This document shows positions 23,533-31,854 of a stretch of DNA of 64,000 bases, piece by piece; the stretch's first letter is position 1, and each line of letters begins with the position of its first letter. The DNA is from a virus. Position numbers and translations under genes: made by a program. The DNA lies in IMG/VR virus record IMGVR_UViG_3300013132_000023, positions 1-64,000 of that record. One strand, 5' to 3'. Below the pieces are notes generated by a model. The model searched no databases and was not told the DNA's origin. It saw only the letters and a program-made list of their open reading frames with translations.

Positions 23533-24573
23533 ATGAATCTAACACTACGTTATCCTAAGGAAGCAATTGAAGCTCTTCGTGCAACGGCTAGCCCGGACAA
23601 TGATGTCCGTAGCCGTGCTCAAAAGGCATTTGCTGCTGAACTGAACATGCCTCTTCGTCAAGGCGTGTTTGATCGTGACAACCTAGGCGGAATCTACGAA
23701 AAGCAGGTTCTTGCTCCTGGTGCTCAAGCCAACTACCCACTCGACTTCGTGAAGCCGGGTGAGGAAGACGAATTCATGGCATTCACTCTGCCTAAGCAGG
23801 GTCGTGTGCCTGAGCGTCACGTTGAAGGCGATGAGTTGTGGGTACCGACCTTCCAGATCGGTAACGCAATTGACTGGTCGTTGAAGTACGCTAAGGAAGC
23901 ACGTTTCGACGTGATCATGCGTGCTATCCGCGTGTACGAAGCTGGTTTGGTTCGCAAGGGGAATAGCGACGGTTGGCGTACCATTCTAAGTGGCGCCGAT
24001 GGCAGTGGCTCGGTAGTGACGGCAAACGGTGCTGCTCCGTTCACTGGATCGTCTCTGTATCCGACTGCGGCTGCTGGTCAGTTCACAAAGGAACTCATTA
24101 GCCGCATGAAGACTGCGATGACTCGTGGTGCTGGTGGCAACGGTAACAGCGGTCGTTTGACCGACGTTTACTTGTCGCTTGAGGCAATGGAAGACATTCG
24201 TGCTTGGGACGTAGACGAGATCGACGAGTTCACTCGTCGTGAAATCTTCGTGAGCCGTGAATACGGTCTTGCTCAGATCTACGGCGTCGTTCTGCACGAA
24301 ATGACTGAGTTTGGCGAAGGTCAGGAGTACGAGGAATTCCTCGAACAAACCTTGGCTCGTTCTCACCAAGTCGTGAATTCCGTGACTCTCAAGGAGTTCT
24401 GCCTCGGTCTCGACCTGTCCACAATGGACAGCTTCGTGATGCCGGTTCGCGAAGAACTACAGACCTACGAAGACCCGGCTCTCTACCGTGAGCAGCGTGC
24501 TGGTATCTTCGGCTGGATGGAACACGGCTTCGCCGTTCTCGATCCACGTCGTATCTTGATTGGCGAGTTCTAA
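23533..24573 (+). CDS. Major capsid protein (HK97 fold)
   Basis: A 346-residue protein with an optimal AGGAGG site and codon use richer in C-ending codons than its neighbours, as expected for the most abundant virion protein. It has the N-arm, a long helix region, the DVYLSLEAMEDIRAWD spine-type segment at about 220 and an aromatic C-terminal domain (AGIFGWMEHGFAVLDPRR). The gene is followed by an intrinsic terminator. The HK97 assignment rests on position between scaffold/decoration and connector genes, size and these segments, not on a clear sequence identity. Confidence 0.85.
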   Translation: MNLTLRYPKEAIEALRATASPDNDVRSRAQKAFAAELNMPLRQGVFDRDNLGGIYEKQVLAPGAQANYPLDFVKPGEEDEFMAFTLPKQGRVPERHVEGDELWVPTFQIGNAIDWSLKYAKEARFDVIMRAIRVYEAGLVRKGNSDGWRTILSGADGSGSVVTANGAAPFTGSSLYPTAAAGQFTKELISRMKTAMTRGAGGNGNSGRLTDVYLSLEAMEDIRAWDVDEIDEFTRREIFVSREYGLAQIYGVVLHEMTEFGEGQEYEEFLEQTLARSHQVVNSVTLKEFCLGLDLSTMDSFVMPVREELQTYEDPALYREQRAGIFGWMEHGFAVLDPRRILIGEF

Positions 24574-24595
24574 TCAAGGTCTAGGCTATGAAAAC

Positions 24596-24629
24596 GAGGG
24601 CGGGGGGTCGTAGACCTCTCGCCCTCTTT
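24596..24629 (+). terminator. Intrinsic terminator after capsid gene
   Basis: GAGGGCG (24596-24602) pairs with CGCCCTC (24620-24626) around a loop that can form an inner GGGTC/GACC stem, followed by TTT. A late promoter element begins four bases later, so the capsid unit ends and a new unit starts here. Confidence 0.8.
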
Positions 24630-24632
24630 GCT

Positions 24633-24641
24633 TAGTGTATT
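24633..24641 (+). promoter_or_regulatory. Late promoter element TTAGTGTATTTTT
   Basis: An exact copy of the consensus in noncoding sequence, four bases downstream of a terminator hairpin and 21 bases before the next start codon. It would begin the connector-gene unit. Confidence 0.8.
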
Positions 24642-24661
24642 TTTAACAGTGAGGTACAATA

Positions 24662-25534
24662 ATGGCTGGAGAAACAAAGGTCTTAACTGTCGGCCAAGCG
24701 TCGTCTGCCCTTGATGTATTTTTGTCTGCTAATGGTGCTGCTGTTAGTGGTAAATATGTTGGGTTTCAGCTTTTTGATGCCTCTAATGTATCTGCTGTTA
24801 GTGGTGTTGCACTTAATCCAAATCTTGGGCAATACGTAGGTTCTGGCATAATTCCAGCCGGATATCAGCTTGGTACGTGGCGAATCAACTGGACGATTGT
24901 CACGTTGGCAAATAATATTGTAACTGCATCGGAACCATTTTGTGTACAAGACGTGAGCGTGACCATTGGTTTCGTTCCTCTTGATGACAAGACGAGTGCG
25001 ATTTACGACGCAGTACGCATCGATATTGGCGATCCGAACGGTCAGGTATTTGATGATGACTTCTTGAAGAGAGTTCTTCAGAAGGCCGTACGTAGACTTA
25101 ACCAACGTCTCGGATTGTCACCCACCTCTAGACCTAAGGGTATTCCTGGGAATTTTGGTGGGCCACGCATTAAAGTGTCTGCTATAGTAGCTGATGTTGA
25201 GAACGGCACTATTACGCCATACAACGATGAAATTTGCGACCTTGTTGTTATGCAAATGGAATTAATTGTTCTTGAAAGTGAAGTTTCAGCACTTAAGAGA
25301 TTAGCAGCCAGTGCTTCATCTGGCCCGTTCGCTAACTTTGTTGCTTCGGCAGCTAATGATGGCGTGTCTGTAACGAATGCTGACGGTGTATCTGTCACTA
25401 TTTCACCGTCACGTTTACAGGTTCGTGCCGACTTACACAAGTTCGACGTGAAGCAACGTCGCGAAGAACTTGAAGGAGCTATTCGTGCTTTCTTGAATCG
25501 CATGACTGGTAACTTTGGCAAAATGGTTTACTAA
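24662..25534 (+). CDS. Head-tail connector/adaptor-type protein
   Basis: A 290-residue protein. The N-terminal 100 residues are an Ig-like beta sandwich (KVLTVGQASSALDVFLSANG, then a LGTWRINWTIVT strand); the rest is helical, with a DEICDLVVMQMELIVLESEV helix at about 195-214 and a long C-terminal helix, resembling gp6/gp15-type head-tail adaptors. Immediately downstream of the major capsid gene, this suits an adaptor that binds below the portal. Its end overlaps the next start by one base. Confidence 0.65.
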   Translation: MAGETKVLTVGQASSALDVFLSANGAAVSGKYVGFQLFDASNVSAVSGVALNPNLGQYVGSGIIPAGYQLGTWRINWTIVTLANNIVTASEPFCVQDVSVTIGFVPLDDKTSAIYDAVRIDIGDPNGQVFDDDFLKRVLQKAVRRLNQRLGLSPTSRPKGIPGNFGGPRIKVSAIVADVENGTITPYNDEICDLVVMQMELIVLESEVSALKRLAASASSGPFANFVASAANDGVSVTNADGVSVTISPSRLQVRADLHKFDVKQRREELEGAIRAFLNRMTGNFGKMVY

Positions 25535-25878
25535 TGCTCGTTCACTCTAAAATTCCTCGCGGAATACTACACCTAGATAGGTTTAGAATACACGGAAAAG
25601 AAACAGGTTATCCACCATGTGACATTCCGTTTGATCTTTACAACAAATGCAAAGATGGTCTTCAAGACGCCACTTATCGCGAAGGATTCTTAAGTGTCAT
25701 TTTTAAGACAGCTTTTCCAGAAGTAGCTTTCACGTATAGTGAATTACGTTACTTGCCGGAAGAAACACTAGATCGTATTGGTCCTTTGATGATTGACAAA
25801 TACGATTCTTCGTGGTCGCACAAAAAGAAAGTTGATCAAATAAAACTCAGGCTAGCAGAAATTTCACCATGTCGTTAA
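25534..25878 (+). CDS. Unknown protein (114 aa) in connector cluster
   Basis: Begins MLVHSKIPRGILHLDRFRIH and overlaps its neighbours by 1 and 10 bases. Mixed charged and aromatic composition (Tyr, Phe, Lys), no signal or membrane segment, no recognised family. Position between the adaptor and the second decoration-type protein points to a minor connector or assembly role. Confidence 0.6.
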   Translation: MLVHSKIPRGILHLDRFRIHGKETGYPPCDIPFDLYNKCKDGLQDATYREGFLSVIFKTAFPEVAFTYSELRYLPEETLDRIGPLMIDKYDSSWSHKKKVDQIKLRLAEISPCR

Positions 25879-26438
25879 AGCCTCTCAGACAAACCCAGCA
25901 AGTCAATATTGACTTCATTACGCCCTGGACACAGCAGCGTGGTGGATGTCTTGTTTTGACCTCTGCTTCGGGAATGTATTTTGCTGAGTACGCTCATGAT
26001 CCAAGTGGTCTTGTTCCAATGGGGCTACAACTTAATGATATTGAGTGGATGAATCTGTCACGTCAGTATAATCGTACTTTTTTAGGTTACACGACTGACC
26101 TTCCGTGTGGTATTGTTGGTATCGCTTCTCAAGGTGATTTCATTACTGATTGGATTCATTTAGTTGGATCCGTGAACAATGGAGACCTTGCTTACGCGGG
26201 TCCAAGTGGAACTTTTACAAATTCTGCGGCATTTGGCGGGACTGTTATTGGTAAATTTATTGGACCACTAGAAATTGATCCTCACACTGTCACTTTTCGG
26301 GGGCTTGGTTTTAGCCGACAGTACATGGATCCTTGTACAAAGCAAATCGTGTGGGAAAACAATCCCGCTGACAAAATTCAAATTGTAACTCCTGGTCATA
26401 TCAAAATTCGCATAGATGTAGGATTGCAATCGAGGTAA
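25869..26438 (+). CDS. Capsid decoration-type protein (copy 2)
   Basis: A 189-residue paralogue of the 23054-23521 product: both start with a Met-x-Leu-Lys-x-x-Arg-Gln-Thr segment, share the aligned motifs listed there, and end in a KIRL/KIRI strand. This copy has an insert of about 30 residues near the C-terminus with an extra Cys and aromatic loop (FRGLGFSRQYMDPCTKQ). It may decorate a different position, such as the vertex or the connector, where it is encoded. Confidence 0.65.
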   Translation: MSLKPLRQTQQVNIDFITPWTQQRGGCLVLTSASGMYFAEYAHDPSGLVPMGLQLNDIEWMNLSRQYNRTFLGYTTDLPCGIVGIASQGDFITDWIHLVGSVNNGDLAYAGPSGTFTNSAAFGGTVIGKFIGPLEIDPHTVTFRGLGFSRQYMDPCTKQIVWENNPADKIQIVTPGHIKIRIDVGLQSR

Positions 26439-26439
26439 C

Positions 26440-26982
26440 ATGGTTCTTTTGCCCAACAATCAGAATCTTTTGGCGGCGAGTGGTTTAGTTAACATGCCGT
26501 TTCTAGAAATGGTCTATCATTCGATGATGGACGAAATGATGGGCGACATGGGGCGAATTGTTACTTTTCACCTGCCTCCTATTGTTCAACAAGACAACGT
26601 TACACAAGGTAAGCCCGCTCCTCAACAATACAACCCATTCTTTTCTAGAGTACCAGTTCCGAATACGAATACACGTCATGCTGGCGTTAAAGTGACTCAT
26701 CGTGATGTACAGTATAATGCTCAGATTGTATTTGGTCCATTGGCTGCTCCAACCGAAGATCGTATGGGTATTGGTGAGCTTGCTACTGATGAAGCACGTA
26801 TTACAATAGTAATTGAAGCATTGCCTCACGTACAAGAAGCGTATGGCGTTAGTATTGAAGGACGACGTTTTCGCATCGAACAAACACGTCCAGTTGGTTT
26901 AAGTACTCGACGTTACATTATGATTAAGCTCAAGGAAGTACAAGAGCTTGAGCCCCCTACTTCTGATATTACGATTGGTTAA
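26440..26982 (+). CDS. Head completion/closure-type protein (180 aa)
   Basis: Begins MVLLPNNQNLLAASGLVNMP one base after the previous stop. The product has a Met-rich helix (MVYHSMMDEMMGDMGR), then a Pro/Asn-rich loop and a beta domain. Genes at this place code for stopper or head-completion proteins; this is inferred from order, not from a motif. A start at MPFLEMVYHS is a second option. Confidence 0.55.
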   Translation: MVLLPNNQNLLAASGLVNMPFLEMVYHSMMDEMMGDMGRIVTFHLPPIVQQDNVTQGKPAPQQYNPFFSRVPVPNTNTRHAGVKVTHRDVQYNAQIVFGPLAAPTEDRMGIGELATDEARITIVIEALPHVQEAYGVSIEGRRFRIEQTRPVGLSTRRYIMIKLKEVQELEPPTSDITIG

Positions 26983-26984
26983 TC

Positions 26985-28010
26985 ATGGGACTTGAGTATA
27001 AACTTCGAAGCTTGCTGAAGCTAAATCTGAAGCTTTTTGTTGACATGCATATGTTGCGTGAAGGTGCCTTCATGAACATTGCTTCTGGTTCATTGTTCTA
27101 CGATGGCAGCGACATGAGTGTGTTGTTGCCCGATACATCTGCTGACGATACTCTTTTTGGAGCTAGCGATGGAACAGTTTGGCAATCACCGTTTAGACAA
27201 TGGGTGTATGAATCAGGTGTGTCGTTGGACGGCACCAATCTTCAATTACCTCCTGTTGTTGCCTCTGGGGTGTTTATTGAGGGTGCTTTTCGCAGCACAA
27301 GCGATCCTGTGTTTGGTCACTCTATTGATTTTACTAATGGTAGAGTTATCTTCGATTCGCCAAAATCACTTGACCTCAAAGTGCATGCGAAATTCTCGGC
27401 GAGAGAAGTCAGAGTAGATTTTGAACATCAATTCAATCAACAATTTCAAGATGGATTCTTAGAAAGTAAGTATACAACGAATCCTCTTACGTCTATGCAG
27501 TTGGTTTATCCTTCTGGGTCAGCACAGCCATTTCCTGCAATTTTCATTGAAGTAGACGGTCGAGATTTACGTCCTTACGAACTTGGTAATCGTAGTGCCA
27601 TAATTGAAGACGAAGTGAAGCTTCATATTTGGGCTCTTGACGACATTCAAAGAGACAACATAGTAGACATTCTAACTGGACAATGGCATAAGTCTTTGCC
27701 GATTATTGACTTTAATGTTGCTCCGCTTCCGTTGTCCGGTATCTACAACACCCTATCTCCTGAGTATGTACCTTATCAGGTAATGTTGCGTAATTCGAGT
27801 TTGGTTACAACAATTGGCTCTGGTACCCCTGTTCGCTACACATCATACATTGATGAAGTAGATACACGTAATTTGCCAGCGTCAGAGGAATACGAACGAG
27901 CACTAGTTACGTACAAAGTTAAGGTATTCTTGAATGCACCAACGACTCCATTAGGACATGTTTTTGGGCCTATTACTACCTTGCCCACGATTCAAGATCC
28001 AGGGTTATGA
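26985..28010 (+). CDS. Neck/tail completion-type protein (341 aa)
   Basis: A 341-residue, beta-rich protein with an N-terminal helix (LEYKLRSLLKLNLKLFVDMH) and several strand-turn-strand segments (ELGNRSAIIEDEVKLHIWAL). No clear family. It is the last gene of the connector unit before the tail tube unit, where tail-terminator or tail-completion proteins usually lie. Its stop precedes a late element by three bases. Confidence 0.55.
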   Translation: MGLEYKLRSLLKLNLKLFVDMHMLREGAFMNIASGSLFYDGSDMSVLLPDTSADDTLFGASDGTVWQSPFRQWVYESGVSLDGTNLQLPPVVASGVFIEGAFRSTSDPVFGHSIDFTNGRVIFDSPKSLDLKVHAKFSAREVRVDFEHQFNQQFQDGFLESKYTTNPLTSMQLVYPSGSAQPFPAIFIEVDGRDLRPYELGNRSAIIEDEVKLHIWALDDIQRDNIVDILTGQWHKSLPIIDFNVAPLPLSGIYNTLSPEYVPYQVMLRNSSLVTTIGSGTPVRYTSYIDEVDTRNLPASEEYERALVTYKVKVFLNAPTTPLGHVFGPITTLPTIQDPGL

Positions 28011-28013
28011 GGT

Positions 28014-28022
28014 TAGTGTATT
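28014..28022 (+). promoter_or_regulatory. Late promoter element TTAGTGTATTTAT
   Basis: Exact consensus copy, 77 bases before the tail-tube start. The leader between them can fold: GCAGC (28032-28036) with GCTGC (28048-28052) and a perfect 14-base palindrome TACTTTGCAAAGTA at 28062-28075. Confidence 0.8.
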
Positions 28023-28061
28023 TATGGTTTGGCAGCATAGGTACCTCGCTGCAATTCGTAA

Positions 28062-28075
28062 TACTTTGCAAAGTA
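28062..28075. repeat. 14-base perfect palindrome in tail-tube leader
   Basis: TACTTTGCAAAGTA reads the same on both strands, 24 bases before the ATG of the tail-tube gene and just upstream of its GGGAGG site. Could be an operator or, in RNA, part of a structured leader. Confidence 0.4.
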
Positions 28076-28098
28076 CGCCCTAGTTTGGGAGGAAGAAA

Positions 28099-29511
28099 AT
28101 GACCAATAACAACCGTGTCTTTTATGCGATTGAACAAGTCGCTATTAAGGATAATGCTGCCCCTCCGACTGGGACAGTGGCATCTGTAAACTCTAGAGAG
28201 TTTGTTACAGGTATCCTTGCATCTGGTGTCGATCAAGTAAATGGCCTGTGGGAAGTTCCGCGTGGTCTTCAGTCGATTGGCATGTCAACTACGTTCAACC
28301 TGGAACAGGTTTTCCAGCTTGGTCAAGTTGAGTTGTACGAGTACTCGGAACGTCAGCCTGACGTTGAAGTCACTATGTCGAAGGCAATCGATGGCAGCAA
28401 GCCATTGTTCTTCATGTTGACCAATCCGGCTGCCGGAAACGATATTGTTGCTCGTACGGCTAACTATCGAGTTGATATTGCTTTACAGATTTATCCAGAT
28501 ACTCAGTTCCGTGCAACAGGCAGACCGCAAGCGATTGTGACTGCTTCTGGTATGTACCTTTCAAACGTATCGTATACCTTCCCTATCGACGGCTTCGTAA
28601 CTGAAGACGTAACCTTGGTTGGTAACGACAAGATTTGGGGTGTCATGGTTGCCGTGTCTGGTGCAACAGCCGGTAACAATGGTGCCAATAGTGCAGAACC
28701 TATTGTTAACTGGCCAGCCGCCGCAAACGGTAGTCATCCGGAAGCTCCGGAAGGTACGCCGTCTGGTGTGTTTGGAAAAGACGGCAATACGTCCGCACTT
28801 GTTGAAGCTGGTGCTCAAGAACTTGCTGGCGGTAGCGACCGTTTCGGTGTTGTCATTGTAGGTTCTGGTATTCAGCGTCGCGAAGAAGTAGACATTCGTC
28901 GCTCAATTTTGCCGACTGACATCCCCGGTGTGATTTCACCTGTTGCTTCTGGTATCGATGCCGCTTACGTAAACGGTGGTTTCGGTGCTCAAGGGCCGGG
29001 TACCCTGAAAGGGGCAGATCAGCGAATTGCAGACGCTAACACGGACTTTATCGCTGAGCATATTCAGAACATCACTGTATCGTTTTCAATTGCTCGTGAC
29101 GACATTTTCGAGCTTGGCTCGAAGCGTCCGTTTGTGAAGACTCCTGCGTTCCCGCTTGAGGCTACTTGTTCGATTGAAGTAATCACTGCCCAAGGTGACT
29201 TGGTTGACGCAACTTCGGATATTGACTGTGGTCCTGACAATACTCAGGAAAACAACACGATCATTATTCGTACGTGTGACGGTCTCCAGGTTGACCTTGG
29301 TGACGCGAACCGCTTGACGAGCGTTGAGCAGGGTGGTGGTGAGGCTGGTGGTGACAACATGACCATCACTTACAACTACTCAAGCTTCAACGTTTTCAAC
29401 GTGTCACATGACTTCTTCCAGCCAAACCACAGAGTGTTGGTATTCGAAACGGGCAGAAGTCGCTTTAACGTTGGAGCACCACGCTTCACACGTAGCGTGT
29501 TAGGCATCTAA
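28099..29511 (+). CDS. Major tail tube protein (probable)
   Basis: A 470-residue beta-rich protein with an optimal GGGAGG ribosome site, its own late promoter and its own terminator, and codon use like the capsid gene; these mark a very abundant virion protein. Its position before the tail assembly and tape measure genes fits the tail tube. No sheath gene accompanies it. Residues about 205-260 are Gly/Ala/Ser-rich and may be a surface domain inserted in the tube fold. Assignment rests on context. Confidence 0.7.
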   Translation: MTNNNRVFYAIEQVAIKDNAAPPTGTVASVNSREFVTGILASGVDQVNGLWEVPRGLQSIGMSTTFNLEQVFQLGQVELYEYSERQPDVEVTMSKAIDGSKPLFFMLTNPAAGNDIVARTANYRVDIALQIYPDTQFRATGRPQAIVTASGMYLSNVSYTFPIDGFVTEDVTLVGNDKIWGVMVAVSGATAGNNGANSAEPIVNWPAAANGSHPEAPEGTPSGVFGKDGNTSALVEAGAQELAGGSDRFGVVIVGSGIQRREEVDIRRSILPTDIPGVISPVASGIDAAYVNGGFGAQGPGTLKGADQRIADANTDFIAEHIQNITVSFSIARDDIFELGSKRPFVKTPAFPLEATCSIEVITAQGDLVDATSDIDCGPDNTQENNTIIIRTCDGLQVDLGDANRLTSVEQGGGEAGGDNMTITYNYSSFNVFNVSHDFFQPNHRVLVFETGRSRFNVGAPRFTRSVLGI

Positions 29512-29530
29512 TCTAGGTGTCGTTAACAGG

Positions 29531-29565
29531 GGGACGCAGTACGGGGGGTGCTGCGTCCCTTTTTG
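29531..29565 (+). terminator. Intrinsic terminator after tail tube gene
   Basis: GGGACGCAG (29531-29539) pairs with CTGCGTCCC (29551-29559), followed by six T residues. Nine-base GC-rich stem; the next gene starts 23 bases later without any late promoter element, so partial readthrough is needed for its expression. Confidence 0.88.
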
Positions 29566-29587
29566 ACCCCTCGGTGCAAGGTTTTTT

Positions 29588-30784
29588 ATGACGGTTCAGG
29601 ATCAGATTAATCGTTTGCTTTGGGATCGTAGAGTATTGACGTTTGAAGATGAAATTCAACGTCCCAGTGACATTGAATATGTCATCATTCGTGACTTTAC
29701 TCTTCATGATCGTAATTTCTACTTGATGATTCGCGACCTTGAAGAAGCTAAAGCTCGTCGCGAAGGCGTGCCAACCGAAGGCGACCTTTTGAATGCTGCC
29801 AGACAAGCTGGTTATTGGGGCAAAGTAGAAGACGATATTGAAGCTAAGGCTGATGGGCATATAGCTTTTCTTCAAGCTGAATTTGCAGCCAAGAGCAAGT
29901 TTCGCTCTCGCCAGAATATCATTAAACTTCAAATTGAAGATGCCCAAGCTAAGAAGGCTTGGGTGCAGCGTAAACGAAATGAATTCAAGTTCAATAGTGC
30001 TGAATATCTAGCACATGAAACTGCTGCTTTTAAGCTAATGTGTCGCGTGGTATTAAAGCCAGACGGTAGCTTAATGTTTCCGACAGAAGAGTTTTTGTTG
30101 GAATGCAAAAAGGATTACTTTCAGTGGATCTATTTTTTGCTCAATGAGGTAATGAGCGAGAATTCTTGGGACGTTACTTCTTTACGTAGCGTTGCCCGTT
30201 CGGTTGAATGGCGTATGTTTTGGACTCTTACCCGCGAAAACCTGCCAACGCTTTTTAACCGTCCGGTTGGCGATTTAACCCACAATCAACGATTTCTAGT
30301 TTACTGGAGTCGTGTTTATGATTCTGCTTTTGAATCACATGAGCCTCCAGAGCGTGATGTTATTGAGGACGATGATTTGTTCGATCAATGGTTAGCTAAT
30401 CGTGATCTTCAACGCAAGGAAGACAAGGATAGCGACAGCAGCAAAAAGAAATTGCCTGAACATGGTCATGTGCTTGATGGTGAGCATATTGATGTTTGTA
30501 ACTGTGGTGCTAAAGAAAAGAATCGTGGCAAGTATCTTGGTGAAAAGGTACCACACGCAGTGACGTGTCCATTTGGAACGTGGCATAGGTATACGCCAGA
30601 AGAACGCGAAACCAAGGCACGTCTAATTTATGGACGCAACAGTAAGTCTGTTCGTCAAATCATGGATCGTGAACATGAAACTGTACTTCAAAAGGGATTG
30701 GTACAGGAACAAGATTTGAGACAAAAGACCACGCGACAGCAGCTTGGAATGAAGACAAACGTAATCCCGGTAAAGAGACGATGA
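29588..30784 (+). CDS. Unknown tail-region protein (398 aa)
   Basis: Starts MTVQDQINRLLWDRRVLTFE with AAGG six bases upstream. Highly charged and helical with a small Cys/His cluster near residues 300-328 (VCNCGAKEKN, then VTCPFGTWH), possibly metal binding, and a Lys/Arg-rich C-terminus. Located between the tail tube and tape measure, where tail assembly chaperones are usual. No family match. Expression depends on readthrough of the terminator just upstream. Confidence 0.55.
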   Translation: MTVQDQINRLLWDRRVLTFEDEIQRPSDIEYVIIRDFTLHDRNFYLMIRDLEEAKARREGVPTEGDLLNAARQAGYWGKVEDDIEAKADGHIAFLQAEFAAKSKFRSRQNIIKLQIEDAQAKKAWVQRKRNEFKFNSAEYLAHETAAFKLMCRVVLKPDGSLMFPTEEFLLECKKDYFQWIYFLLNEVMSENSWDVTSLRSVARSVEWRMFWTLTRENLPTLFNRPVGDLTHNQRFLVYWSRVYDSAFESHEPPERDVIEDDDLFDQWLANRDLQRKEDKDSDSSKKKLPEHGHVLDGEHIDVCNCGAKEKNRGKYLGEKVPHAVTCPFGTWHRYTPEERETKARLIYGRNSKSVRQIMDREHETVLQKGLVQEQDLRQKTTRQQLGMKTNVIPVKRR

Positions 30785-31329
30785 AAAACAACCCCTCTAG
30801 AGATCAGCTTGCAAAAAGTCTTGATCGTCGTGTACGACATTTAATGATTCGAACCCTGGAACGTTTCGAGTCTTCGTTTTCTCAGCAAGATGAAACTCGC
30901 GAAGGACAGCTTTTTAAAGCAGATCTGAGAACAGCATTTAATGATGCTTTGCGTGCTCAACGTGACGAACTCAATGATTATGAAATTGAGTATCGCCCGC
31001 TACGCATGACATCAGATACGCTAGCTATGACGCCTACGTTTTTACAAAGTGTACAAAAAGTAGACTTTGGTTTTAAACTAAAGGGCGATCCGTTTTTTGC
31101 CGTATACGGATCGATAGACAAAGCCGTTGTATTAAATGCTTTGCGTGCAGAGATGGAATGTGGTTTATTAAATCAACAAAATGAACATGCTGTTTTGACA
31201 GTTGTTGGTCTTGAAGCATGCGTTTTTAGCGTACTTCCATTGTTGGACAAATATCTTTTACATCCAGATGTGCGTAAACGTTATATTGCATGGCGAGAAG
31301 AAATCACAAAATTATACACGCAAACATGA
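30781..31329 (+). CDS. Unknown protein (182 aa)
   Basis: Coupled to the preceding gene by an ATGA overlap. A helical, Leu- and Arg-rich protein (KSLDRRVRHLMIRTLERFES) with a central aromatic beta part. No family recognised; its place suggests a tail-assembly accessory. The following HNH gene starts inside its stop codon region. Confidence 0.55.
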   Translation: MKNNPSRDQLAKSLDRRVRHLMIRTLERFESSFSQQDETREGQLFKADLRTAFNDALRAQRDELNDYEIEYRPLRMTSDTLAMTPTFLQSVQKVDFGFKLKGDPFFAVYGSIDKAVVLNALRAEMECGLLNQQNEHAVLTVVGLEACVFSVLPLLDKYLLHPDVRKRYIAWREEITKLYTQT

Positions 31330-31814
31330 AGACATTAGAAAAACGATTTTGGTCTAAGGTTAATAAAGCTTCTGGTGTGTACGGCGATTCCGGATCTTAT
31401 CCTACCGAATGCTGGCAATGGAAAGGGGCTAAAATGGTTTCTGGCTATGGTCACATGCGTATTCGTGGTAAAAACAAACATTCTCATAGGGTGCTATTTG
31501 ATCTTATGGGAAGATCATTACAAACACACGAGTGCGTATTGCATAAATGTGACAATAGGGCGTGTGTAAATCCAGATCATCTTTTTATTGGTAATCGACA
31601 AGACAACGCTAACGATGCGTACGCAAAAGGCAGAAACAAAGGAGCGATTGGCGATGCAAATTTCAACACCAAGCTAACCGAAGAAAATGTACGTGCTATT
31701 CGTGCATCTATCTCTACTGGTGCGACCCATCAAGCAATGGCCGACAGATTTCATGTTTCAAGAACTAGTATTTCAGCTATCGTTAGGGGCAAGACTTGGC
31801 GACATGTCGTGTAG
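31326..31814 (+). CDS. Free-standing HNH homing endonuclease
   Basis: A 162-residue HNH_3-type endonuclease: His73 in LHKCDNRAC and Asn82/His85 in VNPDHLFIGNRQDNAND form the beta-beta-alpha metal nuclease motif; two Cys pairs may bind a structural zinc. Residues about 109-160 (ANFNTKLTEENVRAIRAS then HQAMADRFHVSRTSISAIV) form an HTH DNA-binding module that gives site specificity. The start overlaps the previous stop as ATGA. It is a mobile element inside the tail operon, not needed for virion assembly. Its TAG stop is the first part of the next late promoter element. Confidence 0.9.
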   Translation: MKTLEKRFWSKVNKASGVYGDSGSYPTECWQWKGAKMVSGYGHMRIRGKNKHSHRVLFDLMGRSLQTHECVLHKCDNRACVNPDHLFIGNRQDNANDAYAKGRNKGAIGDANFNTKLTEENVRAIRASISTGATHQAMADRFHVSRTSISAIVRGKTWRHVV

Positions 31815-31820
31815 TGTATT
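31812..31820 (+). promoter_or_regulatory. Late promoter element GTAGTGTATTAT
   Basis: TAGTGTATT with G rather than T at the position before TAG; 34 bases before the next start codon. Its TAG is the stop codon of the HNH gene. It would drive the tail-assembly and tape measure genes. Confidence 0.7.
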
Positions 31821-31854
31821 ATATTGGTGTTAGGTTTACAAAAGGAGCAAGGTA

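Noticed and set aside
28503-28818. Overlapping minus-strand frames in the tail tube gene
   Set aside because: Short, without ribosome sites, and opposite a strongly biased structural gene.
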